Shown: positions 1 through 10,951 of the stretch, piece by piece
Layout: every line of letters begins with the position of its first letter
Numbering within the stretch: position 1 is the stretch's first letter
From: Mesorhizobium_B sp963522145
GTDB lineage: Bacteria; Pseudomonadota; Alphaproteobacteria; Rhizobiales; Rhizobiaceae
Direction of reading: 5' to 3'
DNA length: 28,094 bases
NCBI GenBank assembly: GCA_963522145.1
Contig: CAUQXI010000034.1
Span: 1 to 28,094, forward strand
Notes under the pieces: model-generated
Database searches by the model: none
The model's input: the letters and a program-made list of their open reading frames with translations, nothing else
What the model was told of the DNA's origin: nothing
Translations under genes and position numbers: made by a program

Positions 1-327
<327 letters not shown>

Positions 328-685
328 AAAAGACTTTGATTTGGCTATCTGGTCACGCATCGAATTGACGAGAACATTCACACCTAGATGCCTAAGCATC
401 TTGGTAGACTATATTCTCACGAAACGTGATCCGCCAAAGTGTCTTGTTTGGAAGCACCGTTTCCCTGGCGGGATCCGGGTTCCGCGAGCACTCTGCCGCC
501 CACGTTTCTCTTTCTTCTGTATTCGATTGTCAAAGAACGGACATCGCAAAGACGCGATATCAAGACCTGTCTGCTTTTGGCTTCTGGCCTGCTTGAGTGT
601 CGCTTACGCGGCTCTCTTGTGATTTCTTCGAGGACGTTTAGAAGCGAAGCTTCGCAGTCGCCAGCGGCGCGCCGCCCTCGTTGAT
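328..685 (-). other. 16S rRNA leader, no protein gene
   Basis: About 360 bases separate the predicted transcription start (near 685) from the mature 16S end. The leader contains a boxA-like antitermination element (526-539), a perfect 6-bp hairpin with a 4-base loop (386-401) and the 12-base palindrome GCGAAGCTTCGC (644-655). Such leaders normally pair with the sequence 3' of 16S to form an RNase III processing stem; the partner lies outside the window. Short open frames here have no family resemblance and lie inside the transcribed rRNA leader, so they are not called. Confidence 0.75.
526..539 (-). promoter_or_regulatory. boxA-like rRNA antitermination element
   Basis: On the minus strand the sequence is CGTTCTTTGACAAT, close to the boxA core TGCTCTTTAACA bound by NusB/NusE in rRNA leaders. 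It sits in the leader about 200 bases before the 16S start, where boxA is expected. The match is by eye. Confidence 0.6.
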
Positions 686-691
686 GACCGG

Positions 692-721
692 TATATAGTC
701 GGCGGCTCCTCGAACTGTCAA
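692..721 (-). promoter_or_regulatory. rRNA operon promoter (-35/-10)
   Basis: On the minus strand TTGACA (716-721) is followed after 18 bases by TATATA (692-697); reading the -10 as CTATAT gives 17 bases. The -35 is a perfect sigma-70 consensus, and the site is correctly placed and oriented to make the 16S leader, with a start near 685. No second tandem rRNA promoter of equal quality was seen upstream. Confidence 0.8.
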
Positions 722-756
722 CGCGCTTTTCGAACTTTTTTCGAATTTTTTCTGAC
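722..756 (-). promoter_or_regulatory. UP-element-like A-tracts upstream of the rRNA promoter
   Basis: Immediately upstream of the -35 box is an AT-rich stretch in a GC-rich genome. It has two TTCGAA palindromes (729-734 and 740-745) exactly 11 bases apart and runs of A/T about one helical turn apart. This is the layout of an UP element contacted by the RNA polymerase alpha C-terminal domains, and phased A-tracts would also bend the DNA. Function is inferred from position and composition. Confidence 0.55.
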
Positions 757-1035
757 AGTCTGAAGTCACGAGCGCTCTGGCCGGTCGCACGGGGCTCCTA
801 AAGGCACGTGGCCTGGGTGCCGCCGTGTGCGTCTGGTATGGGTCTCATGAGAGGAGCGCGGAGGCCCCATTACAGCCCCATTGTTTCGAGAAGCCCTTTA
901 TACGGTCTCCAAGGCCGCTCACCTGGTTTGACTCAGACCGGCGGGGGGCTCACAAGGATGACCGGGCGGCGTGATTGCAGCCGGCGCAGGGAGTTGATCC
1001 GAACCGCCGGGTTTCAGGGAAGCACTTCTTTCAGG

Positions 1036-2985
1036 ATGCAGGACGCCAGTCAGATTCTTTCCGAACTCGGCAACGAGCCGCCTCTTGTGGCGGATGCGGG
1101 TCGCAGCGGCCCGCCGGACCGGCGCGAGGTTTCGCTGCGCTGGCTCGCCGGCACCTTCCTCACCGGCCTTACCTCGAGCGTGCTGATGGGCATGGCGCTG
1201 TTTGCTGCCCTGGACGGGCGCGAGCAGCTCGCGACGCCGCCGGAGATCGCCGACATCTCGACCGGCGTGGCGGATGGGTCGGGGCAGGATGCCAAGGCCG
1301 CACGTGTGTCCCCGCTTCGACAGATCGCGCGCGCCAAGGACCGGCGCCGCATGGAAGTGTCCACTCTCCGGCGTGAGGGCGATCGCGACGTGGTGCGCAT
1401 GATGCCGTTTGTCGAGGTCAAGATGGCTCTCGCGGCGAGCCACAAGGCCTCCCGCCCCTACCCTCCCTTCGATCCGCTGAATGTGTTCGCCGAAGACAAC
1501 GCCTCCGACATCCAGGCGGCCGCGCCGACCGGCATCATCTACGGTGCCAAGGTGGAAGGCGAGGTCAGCCTCAAGACCGAAGACTTTCCGATGGAAAGCG
1601 CGGCCTTCGAGGAGAAGAGCGAACTTTCGGCCGACGAGGTCGAGAAGGTCGTGCGCGTCACCGCAGCGGTCCTGACGGACGGCGACGTTCAGGTGGCGGC
1701 TCTTCATTATGTCGATCCGCAGCGCTTCGGCGACGGCCTCGACAGTCAGACCATGGGCGCGCCGTCCGGTGTCCGCATCGTTCCGGAGAATCTCTCGGTC
1801 GCCGCGCGTCCGGCTGCAAGCGACGACGCCATCGTCTATGCCGAGGAGATCGTGCCCTTCACGGAGGAGGGCGAAACCCTCAAGGTGCTGGCGCGCTCCG
1901 GCTATGAGGGGGACGACGCCGCCGGCATGGCGGAGGCCATCGGCAGGCTCCTCAATTCACCGATGCTCAAGGCCGGAAGCGTGCTTCGGCTCGGCCTCGA
2001 AGTGAAAGGCGACCAGGCCACGATCGTCCGTGCAAGCGTTTATGATCGCACGCGCCATATCCTGACCGTCGCGCTGGATGACCGGAAGCAATATGTGCCG
2101 GCCACCGAGCCCGAAACCAACCCGGAGCTTCTGACGGCATTCGACGATTCGCCGGCTCCGGCCGTACGCGGCAACCTGCCCACCATCTATGATGGCGTGT
2201 ACCGTGCGGCCTATGCCTATGGCTTGTCGGACGGAGTGGCCAAGCAGCTCATCAAGCTCCTGGCTTCCGAGGTCGATTACCAGTCGCGGCTGAGCCCGAC
2301 CGATCGTCTGGAGGTGTTCTTCTCGCAACCTGGCGAGAACGACGAGATGTCGGACGATTCGGAGCTGCTTTACGTATCGGCGAGCTTCGGCGGACAAACG
2401 CGCAACTTCTATCGCTTCCGAATGGAGGATGGCTCCGCCGATTACTTCGACGAGAATGGCCGCTCCTCACGGCAGTTTCTTCTTCGCAATCCCTTGCCGA
2501 ACGGGCAGTTCCGCTCCGGCTTCGGCGCGCGCAAGCATCCGATCCTCGGCTATGTGAAGATGCATACCGGCGTCGATTGGGCTGCGCCACGCGGCACGCC
2601 CATCATCGCTGCCGGCAATGGCGTCGTCGAAAAGGCAGGGTGGGCCGGCGGCTATGGCCGGCAAACCATCATCCGTCATGCTAATGGTTATGAGTCGTCC
2701 TACAACCACCAGAGCGCGTTGGCGAAGGGCATCAAGCCCGGCGCCAAGGTGCGGCAGGGCCAAGTGATCGGCTATGTCGGAGCGACCGGACAGGCGACGG
2801 GTGACCATCTTCACTACGAACTGATCGTGAACGGTACCAAGGTCGATCCGATGCGCGTGCGCCTGCCCGGTGGACGATCCCTCAAGGGGGAGGAACTCGA
2901 AGCGTTCAAGCGCGAGCGGGAGCGCATCGACGATCTTCTCAAGGAAGAAGACGGCCCGGCTGTGAAAGTCGCGGCCAGCGGCTAG
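1036..2985 (+). CDS. M23 family metallopeptidase (peptidoglycan endopeptidase), membrane-anchored
   Basis: A 649-residue zinc peptidase expected to cut peptide cross-links in peptidoglycan from the periplasmic face of the inner membrane. A hydrophobic segment at residues about 36-58 (WLAGTFLTG...) follows an Arg-rich stretch and should act as an N-in anchor. A low-similarity middle part with an SH3/LysM-like section (around VLARSGYEGDD) precedes the C-terminal LytM/M23 domain. Visible zinc ligands are H510 and D514 (HTGVD) and the HLH motif at 591-593. The start at 1036 is chosen because the protein then begins MQDASQ...LGNEPP and has a length usual for this rhizobial family; in-frame starts at 958 (ATG) and 808 (GTG) are possible, and none has a good ribosome site. 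The gene diverges from the rRNA operon and converges on the L,D-transpeptidase. Confidence 0.88.
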   Translation: MQDASQILSELGNEPPLVADAGRSGPPDRREVSLRWLAGTFLTGLTSSVLMGMALFAALDGREQLATPPEIADISTGVADGSGQDAKAARVSPLRQIARAKDRRRMEVSTLRREGDRDVVRMMPFVEVKMALAASHKASRPYPPFDPLNVFAEDNASDIQAAAPTGIIYGAKVEGEVSLKTEDFPMESAAFEEKSELSADEVEKVVRVTAAVLTDGDVQVAALHYVDPQRFGDGLDSQTMGAPSGVRIVPENLSVAARPAASDDAIVYAEEIVPFTEEGETLKVLARSGYEGDDAAGMAEAIGRLLNSPMLKAGSVLRLGLEVKGDQATIVRASVYDRTRHILTVALDDRKQYVPATEPETNPELLTAFDDSPAPAVRGNLPTIYDGVYRAAYAYGLSDGVAKQLIKLLASEVDYQSRLSPTDRLEVFFSQPGENDEMSDDSELLYVSASFGGQTRNFYRFRMEDGSADYFDENGRSSRQFLLRNPLPNGQFRSGFGARKHPILGYVKMHTGVDWAAPRGTPIIAAGNGVVEKAGWAGGYGRQTIIRHANGYESSYNHQSALAKGIKPGAKVRQGQVIGYVGATGQATGDHLHYELIVNGTKVDPMRVRLPGGRSLKGEELEAFKRERERIDDLLKEEDGPAVKVAASG

Positions 2986-3062
2986 GCCAGCGGCCTCATG
3001 CGGGCGGCAGATCGAGGATCACGAAAGCTCGTGGGAGCGGCAGCGCGCCGCTTAAACCGCTT

Positions 3063-4538
<1,476 letters not shown>

Positions 4539-4666
4539 GACGAGAACTCCCTGCCATCATCTCAGCCGCCCGTCCGGCGGCCCGTGCTTCAGAAGGCGAC
4601 GATCGCACCCGCGCGCCGTTCGCCTCCTGCTGCAATTTGAATGATTCCTGATGAACCGGGCGTGAA

Positions 4667-4695
4667 GATGGCCGCGTCTCGTGAACGCGGCCATC
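4667..4695 (-). terminator. Terminator-like hairpin after clpB
   Basis: A perfect 11-bp stem (4667-4677 with 4685-4695; arm GATGGCCGCGT) closes a 7-base loop, 24 bases past the clpB stop. On the minus strand only a short T stretch follows, so termination may be partial. It lies between clpB and the start of the L,D-transpeptidase gene read in the same direction. Confidence 0.6.
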
Positions 4696-4719
4696 GAAAT
4701 TTTCACCCTCCCGGCGTTA

Positions 4720-7335
<2,616 letters not shown>

Positions 7336-7429
7336 GATGCAGTCTCCCTCTTCCCACGCGGCCCGGATGCGGCACCGCACAGGATGTTGGCGACGGCCTG
7401 CTCCCGATGAGCCAGGCCATTCGTCTTCC

Positions 7430-7458
7430 ATATGGGAAGCGCTGTTTTGGCCCTCAAG
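7430..7458 (-). promoter_or_regulatory. RpoH (sigma-32) heat-shock promoter of clpB
   Basis: On the minus strand CTTGAG (7453-7458) is followed after exactly 17 bases by CCATAT (7430-7435). The alphaproteobacterial RpoH consensus is CTTGAA-N17-CCATAT-like, so this differs at one -35 base. It lies about 95 bases before the clpB start and directly after the terminator of the upstream gene, as expected for a stand-alone heat-shock gene. Confidence 0.8.
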
Positions 7459-7481
7459 AATGAAAAGCCGGTAACAACGAA

Positions 7482-7511
7482 AAAGGGGCGGCCTGATCGG
7501 ACCGCCCCTTT
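7482..7511 (-). terminator. Rho-independent terminator of the DUF4167 gene
   Basis: A GC-rich stem with arm AAGGGGCGG (7483-7491 paired with 7502-7510, plus an A-T closing pair at 7482/7511) encloses a 10-base loop. On the minus strand it is followed by TTTTCG, giving a U-tract, and it begins 25 bases past the DUF4167 stop codon. It isolates clpB from upstream transcription. Confidence 0.85.
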
Positions 7512-7535
7512 AATGCTTCATGGTGTCGCGCGAAC

Positions 7536-8555
7536 TCAGCCCTCTGCGGCTTCACCGGCGGGCGGGATGCCAGGGTCGAACTCAGGCGCGGGCGCTGCGC
7601 CGACTTCGGCGGCGGGATCGCCCTCGCCGCGGCTTCGGCTCCCGCGCCGGGGACGACGGCCACGACGTGCGGGCCCATCCCCCTCCGGACCGGATTCGGA
7701 CCGCGCTTCAACCGCATCGGCAACGGCCTCCACTTCGGTAGTCACCGTCGCAGGAACGCCTGAGCCCTCGTCAGACGCCATATCTTCCCTCGGTGATGCC
7801 GTTTCGCGCAAACCGTCACGCTCGCCATTGCGCTCATTGAAGCGGCCGCGCCGCTCGCGCCGACGGTTGTTCTCCTGCGTGGGCTGCGGCGCGCTGCCAA
7901 AGCCGGCATCCGGATTAAACGCGATCTCGGCCGGCATGCCTTCGATCACCGGCTGAGGCGCTTGCGCGTGATCGACGCTGTTGCGCGCGACTGCCGGCTG
8001 ATAGCCTTCGCCGTTTCCATTATTGTCCGAGCCGTTGCTTCCGGCTCCGCCGTGACTCCGCGCCCCGCCATGATTGTAGCCGCCATTCGAGCCGTTGTTT
8101 CCCCCGCCGCCATTGTTGGCCTGACGGTGCTCGTTATATTGCCGCTGCTGACCCTGCTGGGGGTGTCCCCCTTGCTGGTGCGGCTGTGACGGGGCGAGCG
8201 TGTCGAACTCGTCGCGCTCGTCGTCCATGTCCTCGTCGGCATCCTCGCGGCTGCCCTGGAAATTCTGGATCGGCATCTGGGCCTGCGCCGCCGCGATGAT
8301 GCGGTTGTAGTGCTCGGCGTGCTGCAGATAGTTCTCGGCCATCACGCGATCGCCGGAGCTGGTCGCATCCCGCGCCAGCGTCGTGTATTTCTCGGCGATC
8401 TGCTGGGCAGAGCCACGGATCTTCACGTCCGGTCCGTTGCTCTCGTAGGAGCGGGTCAAGGGATTGGGGCCCTTGCGGTTGTTATTGTTATTACTATTGT
8501 TGTTGTTATTATTGTTGCGCCCGCGCATGCGCCTGTTCTGCTGTTGTGGCCTCAT
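7536..8555 (-). CDS. DUF4167 domain protein, asparagine/glycine-rich and disordered
   Basis: A 339-residue protein of the alphaproteobacterial DUF4167 family. The conserved domain is at residues about 27-95 (RSYESNGPDVKIRG, IAEKYTTLARDA, AENYLQHAEHYNRI). It is preceded by MRPQQQNRRMRGR and a poly-Asn tract (N14-N20, S21, N22-N26). The middle is low-complexity Gly/Asn/His/Gln (GGGGNNGSNGG, RSHGGAGSNGS) and the C-terminus alternates acidic and Arg-rich patches (RRERRGRF, RRGRRPRRGSRSRGE). The composition suggests nucleic-acid binding or condensate behaviour, but this is inference and no biochemical role is known to me. AAAGAGA lies just before the ATG. It is probably its own transcription unit, ending at the terminator at 7482-7511. 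Its place between prmC and clpB is usual in rhizobia. Confidence 0.92.
   Translation of the reverse strand: MRPQQQNRRMRGRNNNNNNNSNNNNNRKGPNPLTRSYESNGPDVKIRGSAQQIAEKYTTLARDATSSGDRVMAENYLQHAEHYNRIIAAAQAQMPIQNFQGSREDADEDMDDERDEFDTLAPSQPHQQGGHPQQGQQRQYNEHRQANNGGGGNNGSNGGYNHGGARSHGGAGSNGSDNNGNGEGYQPAVARNSVDHAQAPQPVIEGMPAEIAFNPDAGFGSAPQPTQENNRRRERRGRFNERNGERDGLRETASPREDMASDEGSGVPATVTTEVEAVADAVEARSESGPEGDGPARRGRRPRRGSRSRGEGDPAAEVGAAPAPEFDPGIPPAGEAAEG
8478..8516. repeat. AAC/AAT trinucleotide repeat coding for poly-Asn
   Basis: Thirteen consecutive minus-strand codons are AAC or AAT, apart from one AGT, coding N7-S-N5 of the DUF4167 protein. AAC and AAT are mixed, so it is an impure microsatellite, strikingly AT-rich for this genome. 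Copy changes would be in frame and alter only tract length. Confidence 0.9.
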
Positions 8556-8979
8556 ACCGATCTCTTTAACGCCGAAAACGATTCAGCTTTTGTTGACGTG
8601 GAAAACACAGGCAACAGACGCGCGACCCTGCGCTCACGTCCTGCCTTCAATCGGAGAACTCTCGGCATCGAGCACTTGCTCGACATCAAGCATCTGACGA
8701 TCGGATGCTGGTCTCCGTCCGAACCGTTCGGCTCGTTCCGCACCCCGCCACTGCGGCCATGCCGCTTGGACCATCCCGTTCCGTTTCGCGTTTCTGGCCG
8801 AACATCCCCACCGAGGCTCGCAACCCGGAGGCAGCAGCCTCACAGGGAGAAGGACGGCAGTTTTCGCAGAGCCGAACGTCGCTTAAGAGAGCACCGCCTG
8901 CCTCATTAATCCGGCAGGAAGAAGCCTAGCGTCATTCCCCATCCTTGCCAAGCAATTTTTCCGGGAGCCCAGCCGAGAA
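8556..8979. other. 424-base intergenic stretch between prmC and the DUF4167 gene
   Basis: No convincing gene on either strand: the open frames here lack family resemblance and overlap one another. The right part follows the prmC stop and contains a 6-bp hairpin (CCTGCC/GGCAGG, near 8899-8922) without a clear U-tract. The left part should hold the DUF4167 promoter and 5' leader, but I could not pick -35/-10 boxes with confidence. Confidence 0.6.
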
Positions 8980-9855
8980 CTAGGGCTGCTCGCACCGGAG
9001 CGCGAACTCCAGAACCCGCTGATTGCCGCCGAGGTCCATGAACCTTTCGGGCATAACAAATCCATGTGCCGCAAACAGGGCTTCCACCGCCTTCGCCTGC
9101 CGCCAGCCGATCTCGACTGCGATCCTTCCTTGTTCACGAAGAAAGGACGCCGCGCCCGCGGCGATGGTCCGATAGGCGTCGAGCCCATCGGCGCCGCCGT
9201 CCAGCGCCCGAAGCGGATCGAAGCGGCGGACTTCGGGAGAAAGCTCCTGAAGTTCCTGCCAGGAAATATAGGGTGGGTTTGAAACAATCAAATGGAAGCT
9301 GCCTTCCACCGCGCTCCACCAGTCCGACTGCCGGGCACAAAATCGACCGGCGAGGCCTAGCCGTTGTGCATTGGCTACAGCAGTCTCGACCGCGCCCGGG
9401 GAAACGTCCACGCCGAGCGCCGTCGCCTCCGGAACCTGCGCCAGCAGCGCCAGAGCGACGGCGCCGGTTCCGGTTCCGAGATCGAGGATACGGCACTCTT
9501 TCGAACGCCTTGCGATCTCGCGCGCGAAGGGCAGCACCGCCGACACAAGCGTTTCGGTATCGGGACGCGGCTCCAGCGTATCAGGAGACAATGCCAGGGA
9601 GAGGCCGTAAAACTCGCGGTTGCCGATGATGCGGTGAACAGGCTCGCCTTTCAGGCGCCTTTGCACCGCGTCGGCGATCTCCTTCCGAACATTCGAAGGC
9701 AGAACGGTTTCCGGCCGCGCGATCGCATCGCTCTGCGTGGTGCCGGAGAAATACTCGACCAGCAGCCTTGCATCGAGCGCGGGGGCGAGGACGCCCGCCT
9801 CGCGAAGAATATCGCGCGCTTCCCGGAGGATCGCGCCCAACCGCTCTTCAGCCAT
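8980..9855 (-). CDS. prmC: Peptide chain release factor N5-glutamine methyltransferase PrmC
   Basis: A 291-residue SAM-dependent enzyme that methylates the glutamine of the GGQ motif in release factors, improving termination. The N-terminal helical domain (1-70) contacts the release factor. PRPDTE at 96-101 is followed by SAM motif I LDLGTGTGA at 124-132 and the catalytic NPPY at 193-196, which clamps the substrate glutamine. The start ATG at 9855 overlaps the end of prfA by 8 bases, so the methyltransferase is probably translated by ribosomes ending on its own substrate's gene. It is the last gene of the ptsP-prfA-prmC run. Confidence 0.97.
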   Translation of the reverse strand: MAEERLGAILREARDILREAGVLAPALDARLLVEYFSGTTQSDAIARPETVLPSNVRKEIADAVQRRLKGEPVHRIIGNREFYGLSLALSPDTLEPRPDTETLVSAVLPFAREIARRSKECRILDLGTGTGAVALALLAQVPEATALGVDVSPGAVETAVANAQRLGLAGRFCARQSDWWSAVEGSFHLIVSNPPYISWQELQELSPEVRRFDPLRALDGGADGLDAYRTIAAGAASFLREQGRIAVEIGWRQAKAVEALFAAHGFVMPERFMDLGGNQRVLEFALRCEQP

Positions 9856-10924
9856 CCGCGCCGAGATCGGCCAGGAGCCGCGACTGGTGATCTTCCGTCA
9901 GTGCGGAAACCAGTTCGTCGAACTCACCCTCCATCACCCGGTCGAGCTTGTAGAGCGTGAGATTGATGCGGTGATCGGTGACGCGCCCTTGCGGGAAGTT
10001 ATAGGTGCGGATGCGCTCCGAGCGATCGCCCGAACCGACTTGGGCGCGCCGCGATTCGGAACGCTCGGCATCCACCTTGGAACGCTCAAGATCGTAGAGC
10101 CGCGACCGCAGGATCTGCATGGCACGCGCACGGTTCTGATGCTGGGATTTCTCTGCCTGCACCACGATGATGCCGGTTGGCAGATGGGTGATGCGCACGG
10201 CCGAGTCCGTCGTATTCACATGCTGCCCGCCGGCGCCTGACGCCCGCATCGTGTCGATGCGGATGTCCTCGGCCTTGATCGCGATATCCACCTCGGCGGC
10301 CTCTGGCAGCACGGCAACCGTGGCGGCAGACGTGTGGATGCGCCCCTGCGCTTCCGTCGCCGGCACGCGCTGGACGCGGTGAACGCCCGATTCGAATTTC
10401 AGCGCCGCGAACACGCCGCGCCCCGAGATGCTCGCGACGATTTCCTTGAAGCCGCCGACCTCGCCATCGCTGGTGGACACGGTTTCAAAGCGCCAGCCCC
10501 GCGCGGCGGAATAGCGTTCATACATGCGGAACAGATCGCCGGCGAAGAGTGCGGCCTCATCTCCGCCCGTGCCGGCGCGGATTTCAAGGATCGCGTTCTT
10601 CTCGTCGGCCGCGTCCCTGGGCAAAAGCAGGATGCGGATATCGCGGTTGAGCGCCTCGATCCGGTCTTCCACTGCCGGTCGATCGGCTTCCGCGAGCTCG
10701 CGCATGTCCGCGTCCGTGCCGGCATCGTCCAGCATCGCCTGAAGATCGGCATGCTCGCGCTCAGCCTGTTCCAGCGCGCGGATCGCCGCGACCATGGGCT
10801 GAAGCTCGGCATATTCGGATGCCATCCGCACATAGGCTTCCGGATCGGGCCCGGCCGCCATCTGCGCCTCGATCATGTCGAAGCGCTTCGCGAGCTGATC
10901 CATGCGCTCCTTGGGCAGGCTCAT
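9848..10924 (-). CDS. prfA: Peptide chain release factor 1
   Basis: A 358-residue RF1 that reads UAA and UAG stop codons and triggers peptide release. The stop-codon recognition tripeptide PAT is at 188-190 (HRVQRVPATE), which marks RF1 rather than RF2 (SPF). The GGQ motif is at 232-234 (GAGGQHVN), with Q234 the target of PrmC. Both positions match E. coli RF1 within one residue. There is no programmed frameshift, as expected for RF1. The gene starts 27 bases after ptsP with no strong ribosome site, which suggests cotranscription, and it overlaps prmC by 8 bases. Confidence 0.98.
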   Translation of the reverse strand: MSLPKERMDQLAKRFDMIEAQMAAGPDPEAYVRMASEYAELQPMVAAIRALEQAEREHADLQAMLDDAGTDADMRELAEADRPAVEDRIEALNRDIRILLLPRDAADEKNAILEIRAGTGGDEAALFAGDLFRMYERYSAARGWRFETVSTSDGEVGGFKEIVASISGRGVFAALKFESGVHRVQRVPATEAQGRIHTSAATVAVLPEAAEVDIAIKAEDIRIDTMRASGAGGQHVNTTDSAVRITHLPTGIIVVQAEKSQHQNRARAMQILRSRLYDLERSKVDAERSESRRAQVGSGDRSERIRTYNFPQGRVTDHRINLTLYKLDRVMEGEFDELVSALTEDHQSRLLADLGADG

Positions 10925-10951
10925 GGGCAGGACCGACTCATAAACAGAAAC

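Noticed and set aside
341..684. Two short frames (93 and 81 codons) between 16S and the M23 gene
   Set aside because: They lie antisense to the rRNA leader, overlap its boxA-like element, and show no ribosome site or protein family.
2984..3052. Small hairpins between the convergent M23 and L,D-transpeptidase genes as a bidirectional terminator
   Set aside because: The stems are only 5-6 bp, one overlaps the M23 stop codon, and neither has a U-tract on either strand.
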